A stretch of 64,000 nucleotides of DNA from Mycobacterium numidiamassiliense (GTDB lineage Bacteria; Actinomycetota; Actinomycetes; Mycobacteriales; Mycobacteriaceae), in contig NZ_FUEZ01000004.1 of the NCBI RefSeq assembly GCF_900157365.1, positions 667,061-731,060 of the forward strand, in the 5' to 3' direction. Each line of letters starts with the position of its first letter. Within the stretch, counting starts at the first letter, position 1. The notes under the pieces are model-generated. The model was not told the origin of the DNA. It saw nothing but the letters and a program-made list of their open reading frames with translations, and did no database searches. The position numbers and the translations under genes were made by a program. This document shows, one piece after another, positions 44,774 to 53,445 of the stretch.

Positions 44774-44794
44774 GAGCCCCCTGTCAGGATTGAA
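44774..44794 (-). repeat. 21-bp copy of a tRNA-Thr 3' end, possible old attachment site
   Basis: The 21 bases beginning GAGCCCCCTGTCAGG recur identically at 54951-54971, where they are the 3' end of a tRNA-Thr(TGT) fragment. Beyond the 21 bases the two sites diverge. Such short repeats of a tRNA 3' end mark att sites. The interval between the two copies is about 10.2 kb. Confidence 0.65.
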
Positions 44795-44811
44795 GTCGCC
44801 CGCCTTCCCGT

Positions 44812-45312
44812 TTATTGATCCTCATTCTTCCAGGACCTAGATTTGACCAAAATCCAGAAGATCATCAAATGTGAAGCAATGACCACGGGAGCGTAAAACG
44901 TATAGATATACCAAGCGGTACTCAGGTTGAAGCTCGGAACGTTCAACTGCAACACGCCGCGGATTCCGTTTAGCAGGTCCACGAATCCCCACGTGTTGGC
45001 CAGCCACACCAGAGGAACGGCAACACGCCAGTTGCTCCGCAGAGCAAAGATGGACGCGAGGGCCAGCGCCGCCGCTAAGAGATCACCGTAAGCAGCAGCG
45101 GAAAGGAATTCTCGGGGCAGTTTCGGATCGATCATACCCGTGACCAATAAAGTCATTCCCACATAGCGAAACACATGCACAAAGAGCAGCGGAGCTAGTG
45201 CAGAATTACGAGAAAGTTTGGTTAGGTACGGCCAAACGTACCACTTCGCGATGATTGCGCAGACGACGCAACTTATAAGAAGTTGCATCCAGAATATTGT
45301 GACATTATCCAT
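44812..45312 (-). CDS. Multi-pass membrane protein of unknown function
   Basis: This 166-residue protein (start MDNVTIFWMQLLISCVVC) has about four hydrophobic helices and ends HLMIFWILVKSRSWKNEDQ. The start is ATG 45312; the longer frame upstream has no membrane or coding character. The gene is visibly AT-richer, with less biased codons, than its neighbours. It sits immediately inside the 44774 tRNA-derived repeat, so recent acquisition is likely. I do not recognise the family beyond a general small membrane protein. Confidence 0.72.
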   Translation of the reverse strand: MDNVTIFWMQLLISCVVCAIIAKWYVWPYLTKLSRNSALAPLLFVHVFRYVGMTLLVTGMIDPKLPREFLSAAAYGDLLAAALALASIFALRSNWRVAVPLVWLANTWGFVDLLNGIRGVLQLNVPSFNLSTAWYIYTFYAPVVIASHLMIFWILVKSRSWKNEDQ

Positions 45313-45427
45313 CGCGAGTCGTATGCCCAACGGATGCCTTTCATTCTTCGATTGTCGATCCCGATACTCGTCTGAGGTCGCGGCCTTTGGTGCGGGGGAG
45401 TCGCCGTTGAACGTTCCCTCGACGCGT

Positions 45428-46594
45428 TTAGGTGCCCGGTGACTGGTTTCGTGACCTTGTCGGCCGGAGCAAGTTCGGTGTGTCGGCGACTTCCCAGTCT
45501 TTGATGGACGCATTGGGCCCTAGCAGGGCGGCGGGCAGGTCGGGGGCGAGTGGTTGGTCCGTTCGCACGCGGCGTGGCCAGTCCCGGTTGGCCAGCGCGG
45601 GTTTGGCCAGGGCGACGACATCGGCGGTGCCGGAGTCGATGAGCGTGGCGGCGTCGCGGGGATCATCGAGGTGGCCGTTGGCGATGACCGATAGCCCGCT
45701 GTATTGTTTGGCAAGCTTGGCCAGCGTTGGGCCGGCGTCGCCGAAAGCCGGTGCCAGAGCACGGTATTCGGTGGTGTGGATGTAGTCGATGCCGGTGCCG
45801 GACAGCGCGGTGAAGATGGCGGCCGCGTCGTCCTCGCCGCCAGCCCACCGATGATGGTTGTCGGAGACCTTGCCTTGGGAGATGCGGATACCGACGGCGA
45901 TGTCCGCACCGACAGCAGCTGCGACGTCACCGCAGACCTCGGTCGCCAACCGGACGCGGTTGGCGACGCTGCCCCCGTAGTCGTCGGTGCGGGTGTTCAT
46001 GTAGTCGGTGAGGAATGCGTCGAGCAAGTAACCATTGGCCCCGTGGATCTCCACACCGTCGAACCCCGCGTCGCGCGCTAACCGCGCGGCATTGACGAAC
46101 GCGGCCCGGACCTGTCCGATGTGCTCGGTGGTCATCGCCTCGGGAAGCTGAAATGGGCCCGCGCCGCGGTACATAGCCAGTTGCTCGCCTTTGGGACGCA
46201 CCGCTGAGGGCCCCCAGGTGGTGACGGTGTGTGGGTTGCCTTGGGACTGGCTGCCGGCGTGCATCAGTTGGGCGAAGAACTTCGCCCCAGAGGCATGGAC
46301 GCCTTCGACAACGCGTTTCCACCCCGCGGCCTGAACGGGATTCACGATGCCAGGCTGGAAGAAGTAACCCTGGCTGGTCTGGTCGTCGATGTAGAGACCT
46401 TCGGTGATCAACAGACCGAATCCCCCGTCGGCGAAAACCCGGTAATAGGCGCCGATCCGATCGGTGGGAATGCCGTCGGCCGTCGCGCTTACTCGGGTCA
46501 TCGGCGCCAAGGCGATGCGATTACCGAGCTCAACCCCGCCGATGGAGGTCGAGCGGAACAGAGTTGCGTGCCGCGGATGCTGCGGGAGGGACAT
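45428..46594 (-). CDS. Old Yellow Enzyme-family NADH:flavin oxidoreductase
   Basis: The 388-residue FMN enzyme has LGNRIALAPMTRVSATADGIP near 21-41, AQLMHAGSQSQ near 100-110, FDGVEIHGANGYLLDAFLTDYMNTRTDDYGG near 172-202, and a C-terminal phosphate-binding region (VIANGHLDD, ADVVALAKPALANRDWPRR). HGANGYL supplies the His/Asn pair that binds the activated carbonyl. It reduces alpha,beta-unsaturated carbonyls. The ATG at 46594 (MSLPQHPRH) is preferred; the ATG at 46642 adds 16 residues of poor coding character. Confidence 0.88.
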   Translation of the reverse strand: MSLPQHPRHATLFRSTSIGGVELGNRIALAPMTRVSATADGIPTDRIGAYYRVFADGGFGLLITEGLYIDDQTSQGYFFQPGIVNPVQAAGWKRVVEGVHASGAKFFAQLMHAGSQSQGNPHTVTTWGPSAVRPKGEQLAMYRGAGPFQLPEAMTTEHIGQVRAAFVNAARLARDAGFDGVEIHGANGYLLDAFLTDYMNTRTDDYGGSVANRVRLATEVCGDVAAAVGADIAVGIRISQGKVSDNHHRWAGGEDDAAAIFTALSGTGIDYIHTTEYRALAPAFGDAGPTLAKLAKQYSGLSVIANGHLDDPRDAATLIDSGTADVVALAKPALANRDWPRRVRTDQPLAPDLPAALLGPNASIKDWEVADTPNLLRPTRSRNQSPGT

Positions 46595-46768
46595 GGAGTC
46601 GGTCACATTCCTTGTCGAATTATCTTGGGGCGCATAGACCACTGGTGGCTCGCCTGCGCCGATATTCGAAATACAGGGCTGCCAATCGCCTGCCGAGGTG
46701 CATCCGTCACGTCTGACTCGTCGTCCAGCAACGCAGTCGGCTCGAACTGCAACACTATTCGGCGTTGC

Positions 46769-47254
46769 TCACCGCGCGTCCGGATGCTCGGTCAGATATC
46801 TGATGAAGCCGGCCACGTCGTCGGGAACAAGCCGACCGATGGCCCCGGTCGAGTACACGGCGAGGCGCACAGTCCCATCTGGCGCCAAGATGAAGCCAGT
46901 CGATTGCAGATAGTGGGGATCGTCGTTGACGTAGGCACCTATCGCCGCGGCGATCTTGTCGGCGTCGGCGCTGTGGCCGACCGGAAAGCGCAGCTTGCGT
47001 TTGGCGACGAGCGCGGCGGAGGTGTCCTCATCATCGACAGACAAGGCGACGACCTTGACGCTGAGCTCGCTCAGGGTGTCGAGTGCACGCGAGAACGCGG
47101 CGAGCTGCGCGTTGCAGTAGGGGCACCAGGAGCCGCGGTAGATCAAAATGACGCCGTAAGAGCCCGTCAGGTCGCCCGGCAGGCTGATCGCGCCGCCGCC
47201 GACGGCGGGAACGTCGAGCGGGGGGAACGGCTGGCCATAATCGAGTCGCGACAT
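46769..47254 (-). CDS. Peroxiredoxin / AhpC-TSA-family thiol oxidoreductase
   Basis: The 161-residue thioredoxin-fold protein (start MSRLDYGQPFPPLDVPA) has a redox motif GSWCPYCNAQL near 40-50. Its CPYC is a two-cysteine active site more like Bcp or thioredoxin than one-Cys Prx. DGTVRLAVYSTGAIGRL and DVAGFIRYL follow. It probably reduces peroxides or disulfides. It is divergent from a TetR gene, 89 bp away, which may repress it. The GAAGGACGC leader supports ATG 47254 over the frame start at 47353. Confidence 0.84.
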   Translation of the reverse strand: MSRLDYGQPFPPLDVPAVGGGAISLPGDLTGSYGVILIYRGSWCPYCNAQLAAFSRALDTLSELSVKVVALSVDDEDTSAALVAKRKLRFPVGHSADADKIAAAIGAYVNDDPHYLQSTGFILAPDGTVRLAVYSTGAIGRLVPDDVAGFIRYLTEHPDAR

Positions 47255-47343
47255 CGCGTCCTTCCACGGTGGTTTGTTGACTACTCGGCCATCATGCTGC
47301 GACAAAACTGGACTGACAATTCCAATCCGGATAGCGTGCGGTC

Positions 47344-47991
47344 GTGGCGTCAAAGGAGGGTCGTCCTACCGCGCGTTTGACGGCTCGCGGCGCGGCAACG
47401 AAAGCCCGCATCGTGGCTGGAGCGGCATCACTGGTCCGTGAGCGCGGGGTGGCAGGAACGAGCCTGGACGCGGTCATGACCGCCACCGGCACCAGCAGGT
47501 CGCAGCTGTATCACTACTTCGTCAACAAAGACGAACTGATCAGCGAGGTGATCAAGACCCAGCTCGGCCGCGTCATCGCCGCGCAGGAGCCATGCCTGCG
47601 CGAGGTCTCGTCGTGGGAGGGGCTGAAGCGCTGGTGCGATCATCTCGTGACCATGACCCGCGCGACGCAAGGTGTCGGCGGCTGTCCTCTCGGCTCGCTC
47701 GTGAGCGAACTCGCCGACCGATCCGACTCGGCGCGACATGAGCTCGCGCGGTCCTTTGCCGAATGGCAGTCGTATCTATCCGAGGGCTTCGCGGCCATGC
47801 GCGACAACGGCGAACTCGCCGCCGAAGCCGACGTGGACGAACTCGCCTTAACGATGATGAGCGCATTGCAGGGCGGACTCCTCATGGCCCAAACCATGCG
47901 CAGCGCCCGACCCCTCGAACTGGCCCTCAACATGGCGCTCGGCCACATTGCCCGATACCGGAACATCCCGATGCAAAGGCCACCGCGCTGA
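47344..47991 (+). CDS. TetR-family transcriptional regulator
   Basis: The 215-residue regulator has an N-terminal helix-turn-helix (KARIVAGAASLVRERGVAGTSLDAVMTATGTSRSQLYHYFVNKDELI at about 21-67). A TetR_C domain follows, containing GGCPLGSLVSELADRSD near 112-128, typical of the AcrR/YxaF-like group. Divergent position suggests control of the peroxiredoxin gene and itself. Confidence 0.88.
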   Translation: MASKEGRPTARLTARGAATKARIVAGAASLVRERGVAGTSLDAVMTATGTSRSQLYHYFVNKDELISEVIKTQLGRVIAAQEPCLREVSSWEGLKRWCDHLVTMTRATQGVGGCPLGSLVSELADRSDSARHELARSFAEWQSYLSEGFAAMRDNGELAAEADVDELALTMMSALQGGLLMAQTMRSARPLELALNMALGHIARYRNIPMQRPPR

Positions 47992-48222
47992 TCAGTGGGA
48001 CAGCCGCCGAAATCTCCTCGCCAGCGAGCCGGCCCGCCGGCTTATGCCAGGCTCCTTGTTGCAGGCGGCCCAGCACGGACCGATGCCCCTTAGCTCCGGC
48101 GGGTCTCCGGTACGACGACCGGCCAGTCCTGACCGGCCAGCCGGTGAGGCCGAAAACCGGCCCTAGCGGCAAAGATTCATCACCAGCTCTGCCGCAAGCC
48201 GACAACGGTAGCCTGTCCTGAT

Positions 48223-48729
48223 ATGCCGCGTTCATTCGACCTGTCGGCCGACTCCACGGCCAGCGTTGAACAGATCCATTCGGCGTTCAGCGACGAGGAT
48301 TACTGGCTCGCGCGGCTGGGCGGCTTCGGCGCGGGCACCGCGACGCTGGACTCGTTGATCGTCGACGCCGACGGCACCGTGGCTATGGCCACCACGCTTA
48401 GCCTTTTGCGCGACCGGCTGTCTGGGTTGGTCACCCGGTTATCTCTCGGTGATCTGGAGATGGTGTGCACCGAGACGTGGACTCCGATCCGCGGCGGCCA
48501 GGTGCGCGGGAAGGCCAGCATGGCGGTACCTGGGGCGCCGCTATCCGTACTTGGCGCGGCTTTGCTGGCGCCGGCGCCAACCGGCTCGCAGCTGGCGTAC
48601 AGCACGACCGTGGAGGTAAGGATCCCGTTGGTCGGCAGCAAGATCGAGAGCTATGTCGGTGGCCTGCTGGCCGAACAGATCCCAGCAATACTTCGCTTCA
48701 CCACGGAGTGGGTCGCGAACAACCGCTGA
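48223..48729 (+). CDS. DUF2505-family protein
   Basis: The 168-residue protein follows the DUF2505 pattern (MPRSFDLSADSTASVEQIHSAFSDEDYWLARL ... IESYVGGLLAEQIPAILRFTTEWV). It resembles the START/Bet v1-like SRPBCC fold of small lipid or ligand-binding proteins, and GSKIESYV is the most conserved block of the family. Function is unknown. It stands alone between a non-coding 230-bp stretch and the convergent SDR. Confidence 0.85.
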   Translation: MPRSFDLSADSTASVEQIHSAFSDEDYWLARLGGFGAGTATLDSLIVDADGTVAMATTLSLLRDRLSGLVTRLSLGDLEMVCTETWTPIRGGQVRGKASMAVPGAPLSVLGAALLAPAPTGSQLAYSTTVEVRIPLVGSKIESYVGGLLAEQIPAILRFTTEWVANNR

Positions 48730-48784
48730 CACCAAGCCATCACGGAAACCAGCCGGGCGAGGTCCAGCAACTGCTCGCGTCGCA

Positions 48785-49696
48785 TCAGACGGGATAGGTG
48801 ACGCCGGTGAGCTTTTCGGACACCGTCCAGAGTTGACGCTGGAGATCTACGTTGTGCGATTGTGCGCTTGACGCAACGACTTTCGGACGGCCCTTCACTT
48901 CGCCGATCCCGTCCGGTCCGTAATACTGACCGCCCTGTGCGGCCGGGTCCGTGGCGGCGCGCAACGTCGGCAAAGCACCCATTTCAGCGGGTTGAGTGGC
49001 CAGCTTCCACAGGGATTTGGGCAGGATGCTTGGCAGATAGCGCATGAGTTCGGTGTCCGAGAAGCCGGGGTGGGCGGCCAGTGCGATGGTCGGGGCGCCC
49101 GTGGCCGTGAGTCGTCGTTGCAGCTCGTAGGTAAACAACAGATTTGCCAGTTTGGATTGGCCATACGCGGCCACACGGTTGTAACCGCGCTCCCATTGCA
49201 GGTCGTCGAAGTGGATTTTGGCGAGGATCCGGTGACCGACGCTGCTGATCGTCACCACTCGGGAGCCCTCGACCGTCAACAGGTTGTCCATCAGCAGGCC
49301 GTCGAGTGCGAAGTGGCCGAGGTGGTTGGTGCCGAACTGCATCTCGAAGCCATCCTTGGTGGCTTCCCGCGTCGGTACGTACATCACACCGGCGTTGTTG
49401 ATGAGCAGATCGATGCGCGGATAGTTCGTGCGCAGCTCGTCGGCTGCCTTGTGCACACTGTTGAGCGACGACAGGTCGAGCTCCTGAAGAGCGACGTCGG
49501 CGTGCGGGCTCGAGGCCTTGATCTGGTTGGCGGCCCGTGCTCCCTTGTCGAGGTTTCGCACGGCAAGCACAACGTGTGCCCCCTTGGCCGCGAGAACCGC
49601 GGCGGTGTCGTAGCCAAGGCCGCTATTGGCGCCGGTCACGACGGCGATCCGGCCGGATTGATCGGGCACATCGGCCGCGGTCCATTTGCTCTTCAC
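48785..49696 (-). CDS. Short-chain dehydrogenase (retinol-dehydrogenase-like)
   Basis: This SDR of about 303 residues has GRIAVVTGANSGLGYDTAAVLAAKG near 15-39, NNAGVM near 94-99, TISSVGHR near 149-156, and YGQSKLANLLFTYELQRRL (YxxxK) near 173-191. It is typical of the mycobacterial WW-domain-oxidoreductase/retinol-dehydrogenase-like group (Rv0068/Rv0439c type). The start is taken as GTG 49696 (VKSKWTAADVPDQSG); an upstream frame start adds 24 residues of poor quality. The substrate is unknown. Confidence 0.85.
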   Translation of the reverse strand: MKSKWTAADVPDQSGRIAVVTGANSGLGYDTAAVLAAKGAHVVLAVRNLDKGARAANQIKASSPHADVALQELDLSSLNSVHKAADELRTNYPRIDLLINNAGVMYVPTREATKDGFEMQFGTNHLGHFALDGLLMDNLLTVEGSRVVTISSVGHRILAKIHFDDLQWERGYNRVAAYGQSKLANLLFTYELQRRLTATGAPTIALAAHPGFSDTELMRYLPSILPKSLWKLATQPAEMGALPTLRAATDPAAQGGQYYGPDGIGEVKGRPKVVASSAQSHNVDLQRQLWTVSEKLTGVTYPV

Positions 49697-49968
49697 GAGT
49701 TCAACATAACTCCGCGCACTCAACGTCGAACTACCTGGCCGGATCGCTGGCGGGATCGTGCGGGGCACCCGCTACCAAGAGCGACACACCGGCATCTCGC
49801 TCACGTCGCCGGGCGGCCAGGTGTATCCAAAGCCAATAATCGAGTACTAGGCGAGCTACCGCCGCTGCGCAAACCGGCGTCCGCTCAAACAGGTGGGCCG
49901 TCAGAAGCGCGCAAAGGTGAAACCGCCAACCATAGGGTCTCGGGCTCACAGTCGAATAGGTTCGGCCA

Positions 49969-50685
49969 ATGACCCCAAATATTGCTTCGGGAGGATTGTT
50001 GGAAAACCAACTCGCAGAAGCGATCACGCGGCTCTACTCGGTTTTCGACTGCTACCGGCGACCCGGGGAGCTGGCGGTATGCCCGAGGTGCGCAGCAGCG
50101 GACGTCGATCCTGCCCGGCTGGCGCGTGCGGATGTGCGGGACTGGTCGGACGCTGACCTGGTGGCGATTCACGTACTGTCGCTGCCAGACGATGCGCTGC
50201 GACACTTCCTGCCAAGGGTGTTCGAGGTGCTGCTGGGCGACCAGTGGGCAGCCTTCGAGTTCGGGTTAAAGCGCCTCAAAGGGCGAACAATAGGCTGGCC
50301 GCTTGCCGAACGCGACGCGATCGACAACGTGCTCAAGACCGCTTGGGAGAGAATGCTCGCGACGTACCCGACCGCAATCGGTTATGTGTCCTCGGCCGCC
50401 GACCTCCTGGAACTCGCCGACCAGCTCGACCTACCGATATCCAGCTTTCTCGACATCATGGACCAACGGCCAGTTGCCGCAGCGGATCTGCATCTGGCAA
50501 GCCTTGTCGACTTCGCCTACACCACCTCGGAGAACGTGGTATCCGCCCCCATCAAAGCGTGGCTCACCCGACCCGCGATCGGCCAACGCCTCGAGGACGC
50601 CTTCCACCACGCCACCGACGATGCCACAGCCGACAGCCTCGCCGCAGCGCACGAACTCTGGCAAACCTGCACGCCCGGCGCCTAG
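49969..50685 (+). CDS. Hypothetical helical protein with CxxC motif
   Basis: The 238-residue soluble, largely helical protein has an early CPRCAAADV motif (about 38-46), possibly a small metal site. DADLVAIHVLSLPDDALRHFLPRVFEVLLGDQ near 60-91 suggests helical repeats. No family is recognised. It is monocistronic with 270 and 190 bp of empty DNA on either side. Its context among accessory genes gives no functional hint. Confidence 0.7.
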   Translation: MTPNIASGGLLENQLAEAITRLYSVFDCYRRPGELAVCPRCAAADVDPARLARADVRDWSDADLVAIHVLSLPDDALRHFLPRVFEVLLGDQWAAFEFGLKRLKGRTIGWPLAERDAIDNVLKTAWERMLATYPTAIGYVSSAADLLELADQLDLPISSFLDIMDQRPVAAADLHLASLVDFAYTTSENVVSAPIKAWLTRPAIGQRLEDAFHHATDDATADSLAAAHELWQTCTPGA

Positions 50686-50878
50686 AAAGGGCCACCCGCG
50701 CCCATCTCCTGACAACGCCGTTCGCATAAATCTCGGTCGCTCACGACGTGGCCTGCGTGGGTCTCCGTTCCAGCGTTTGCATTGGCTGGATTGGCGCGGA
50801 TCGCAGCGGGTATGACTAGCTCATCAATCGGCGAAAAAGTGGTGTGAAGACAACGCCTTTCGCAATGAGGGGGCAGCA

Positions 50879-51091
50879 ATGAGAACGGTATCCACAATCG
50901 TGCTTGGTGTGGCAATAACCGTCGGGGCACTAGGGCTCACAGCAAATGCCGGCGCTGGCGGCCCGGCCGATCGCGAGGTCCACGGCACGATTGCGGGGAG
51001 CGGTTCCCGCGCCCCAGTCTCACCGGCGCAGGGAACTCCCGTCACCTCCACCCCGTTGTCCACGACGTCATCGCCACCGCCCGGCAGCTAG
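50879..51091 (+). CDS. Small secreted Ser/Thr/Pro-rich peptide
   Basis: This 70-residue product has a signal peptide (MRTVSTIVLGVAITVGALGLTANAGA). The short mature part is rich in Gly, Ser, Thr and Pro (SRAPVSPAQGTPVTSTPLSTTSSPPPGS). A GGGGGCA leader precedes the ATG. Many mycobacteria encode such tiny exported peptides; none is functionally known to me. Confidence 0.65.
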   Translation: MRTVSTIVLGVAITVGALGLTANAGAGGPADREVHGTIAGSGSRAPVSPAQGTPVTSTPLSTTSSPPPGS

Positions 51092-51375
51092 AAGCCGCGC
51101 AGAGACTTGCGAAGCGTGGGTCCCCTGGCCCTCAGTTGACGGGAGATTAAAGCTCATCCCTGCCAAGCCGGTGCCCTGCTCTGCTCCGAGGGCTTCGGAT
51201 TTGCTGGGCCGCCGTGCTCGGCGGCGTAGCGTTGTTACTGGGGTTGTTGTAGGTGGGGATCTACGTCGAATACGCGACGCCATGTGTCGCGACCGGCGTG
51301 CAAGTGCCCAGCGCAGGAAAGGAGTCGTTGCTTTGCGAGCAACGGTGCCACAGCCGAACTGGAGAGGTGACAACG

Positions 51376-51876
51376 ATGAGTATGACACCGGAAAATTCCG
51401 CGCGGAGGTGGCGCGACCTTAGCAGCGAGCTGACGCCTGAGCAGGTCGAGTTCCTGGGGGAGCGGGAGTGCGACCCCGACGTACTCGTGCGTATCACGGG
51501 GAATCCTGACTATCGGGTCGACGACAATATCTTGCTATCCAGTGCCCGCCGCTACGCGGGTGACAATCTTGCCGCCGCGATGATCGACGATGTCCCGGAT
51601 CCGGCCGGCGCGGTGAAGGTGTACGGGTGGGAAGACCCCGACACCCCCGACGCGTTCCGACTTTTCTCTGGCACCACACGCAGGGTTGAGTTGGGGCACG
51701 GCGACGGGATCGAGGTCACCATCCGGGGCGCGCAGTCCAGGGATGGCAGCGTAGAGGAACGCGGCATCTTGGTTAATGGCGGCTCTGAGGACCCCATGGC
51801 GACTGACGCGGCCCGAGGCCTCGCGGCTGTGCTGCTGGAAGCTGTAGATGAGATCGATGGGTGGGCGACTCAGTGA
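51376..51876 (+). CDS. Hypothetical protein of a small phage/island-associated family
   Basis: The 166-residue protein (start MSMTPENSARRWRDL) has a conserved-looking C-terminal half. PDPAGAVKVYGWEDPDTPDAFRLFSGTTRR comes first, then VTIRGAQSRDGSVEERGI and finally ARGLAAVLLEAVDEIDGW. The same order of motifs recurs in the broken gene at 55798-56153. This type occurs in mycobacterial prophage-like and island regions. The N-terminus (LTPEQVEFLGERECDPDVLVRITGN) may be a separate helical domain. ATG 51376 follows GGAGAGG. Function is unknown. Confidence 0.72.
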   Translation: MSMTPENSARRWRDLSSELTPEQVEFLGERECDPDVLVRITGNPDYRVDDNILLSSARRYAGDNLAAAMIDDVPDPAGAVKVYGWEDPDTPDAFRLFSGTTRRVELGHGDGIEVTIRGAQSRDGSVEERGILVNGGSEDPMATDAARGLAAVLLEAVDEIDGWATQ

Positions 51877-51945
51877 CCGGCCGACATCAGAGTCGACCAC
51901 ACACGTACTGCTCTTCGGGTACTCACCAGGTGAGTACCGCCAGCA

Positions 51946-52761
51946 ATGTCTGACCACGCTTCGTCGTCCTTCGCGACACAGATCGCCCAAAACAGCGTGT
52001 TCGAACGATTCGCCCGCGCCGGGTACATCGTGAGTGGCCTGCTGCACCTGATGATCGGCTACCTCGCGATCCGGATTGCTCTCGGCGTCGGCGGCGGCAC
52101 CGCTGACCAATCCGGGGCGTTAGCGGCACTTGCGGCCAAACCGGGTGGCACCGTCGCTCTGTGGGTTGTCGTGGTCGCGCTTGTAGCGATGGCGCTGTGG
52201 CGCCTTGTCGAAACAGCGCTCGGTCGGTCGACCGATCCGAAATCCCAAGGCGCAGCATCGGAAGCATTGGACCGGGTGAAGGCATTCGCGTTAGCGGTGG
52301 TCTATTTCGGGTTCGCGTTCTCCGCATTCGGATTCGCCCGGGGTGCCGGGAAGTCCACAGGTCAACAGAATTCGGCGATGAGCGCACGCCTGATGCAGAC
52401 CGGCGCCGGCACGATCGCACTCATAGCCGGCGGTGTCGTCATCGTTGCGGTGGGCGGATATCACGTCTACAAGGGGGCCAGTCGCAACTTTCTCGACGAC
52501 CTCAAGGGCAATTCCAGCGACTTGGTACGACGACTGGGCGTGGTGGGCTACATCGCTAAAGGCCTGGTTATCGCCGTCGCAGGGGTGCTGGTCGTTGTCG
52601 CGGTGGGGCGTTCGGAGCCGAGCAAGGCCACCGGACTCGACGGAGCCCTCAAAACACTCGGGGCCCAACCCTACGGCGCAGCACTCCTGATCGCCGCCGG
52701 CCTGGGAATCATCACCTACGGCCTGTACAGCTTCGCCATGGCCCGATACACCAAAATGTAA
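51946..52761 (+). CDS. DUF1206 integral membrane protein
   Basis: The 271-residue protein has six predicted helices arranged as three repeats of the DUF1206 unit. Repeats begin FERFARAGYIVSGLLHLMIGYLAIRIALG, then VKAFALAVVYFGFAFSAFGFARG, then LVRRLGVVGYIAKGLVIAVAGVLVVVAVG. Each contains a Gly-rich GYxxxGLxHLxxG-like motif. The family is widespread in Actinobacteria and of unknown function, perhaps ion or lipid handling. It starts 69 bp after the previous gene. Confidence 0.87.
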   Translation: MSDHASSSFATQIAQNSVFERFARAGYIVSGLLHLMIGYLAIRIALGVGGGTADQSGALAALAAKPGGTVALWVVVVALVAMALWRLVETALGRSTDPKSQGAASEALDRVKAFALAVVYFGFAFSAFGFARGAGKSTGQQNSAMSARLMQTGAGTIALIAGGVVIVAVGGYHVYKGASRNFLDDLKGNSSDLVRRLGVVGYIAKGLVIAVAGVLVVVAVGRSEPSKATGLDGALKTLGAQPYGAALLIAAGLGIITYGLYSFAMARYTKM

Positions 52762-52930
52762 GTGCGCCTGGCCGACTCGCCTGCTGGTCGACTCGATGCC
52801 ACGATCCTCGCCAGGCCGCACGGTCAGTCGATGGCCGCGATGCGCGGCGACGCGACGCCGGCGCGAATAATCGGGCCCGATCAGCCAGGGCGGGCCGATC
52901 GGCGTGCGTTCCAGGCGCGTCCGGACGTGT

Positions 52931-53431
52931 TTAGACGTCTACTTCCGCGACTTGGATGCCGACGGACATCCAGCGTTCGCGGACTTCGTGTCGCTTGTCG
53001 GCGGGAGCGGAAAGCAATAAGCCGAAGGCCGCTGGCGGGCTGAGTTCGTCACGGTAGTAATCGCGGTAGAACGCCATTTTATTGGCAAACCATGAAAACG
53101 CTTCCGGTTGTTCGATCAACAGTAGGTGAGCATTGGTCACGTCAGTCACGTACCCGCGAGCAGGCTGCTGCCTTCCGGTAGCTGTTTGAACCATGTTGTC
53201 CAGGTCCCGCATGAAGTCATTGAAAGCATTCGCATTACGCCCGAACCAGGGCGGGAAATGCCAAACCTCCGCGAAGGCGTCATAGAGCCCGTCGAGGGTT
53301 TTGACCAGTGCCCCGTCGACCGTTCGGACCTCGACACTAGCCGGTGCCGCCAACGGTGATGGCATCTCACGATGCACGCCCACGCAAGGGCCGTGTCCGG
53401 CGGCCCGGGAGATGAATTGGTCTAAGTTCAT
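52931..53431 (-). CDS. Barstar-family ribonuclease inhibitor, predicted immunity protein
   Basis: The 166-residue protein contains the barstar signature ALVKTLDGLYDAFAEVWHF near 40-58. FPPWFGRNANAFNDFMRDLDNM near 58-79 is the family's fP-yfG-N-dAl-D-L block, which presents acidic residues to the RNase active site. It lies 14 bases downstream of a gene whose product ends in an RNase Sa/barnase-type domain. It should bind and block that nuclease in the producer's cytosol. The pairing by position and by the known barnase-barstar relation is strong; the interaction itself is inferred. Confidence 0.88.
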   Translation of the reverse strand: MNLDQFISRAAGHGPCVGVHREMPSPLAAPASVEVRTVDGALVKTLDGLYDAFAEVWHFPPWFGRNANAFNDFMRDLDNMVQTATGRQQPARGYVTDVTNAHLLLIEQPEAFSWFANKMAFYRDYYRDELSPPAAFGLLLSAPADKRHEVRERWMSVGIQVAEVDV

Positions 53432-53445
53432 AGTGTCTGCTGCCG

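Noticed and set aside
46229..47380. 383-codon open plus frame
   Set aside because: Antisense to the OYE and peroxiredoxin genes; no family features.
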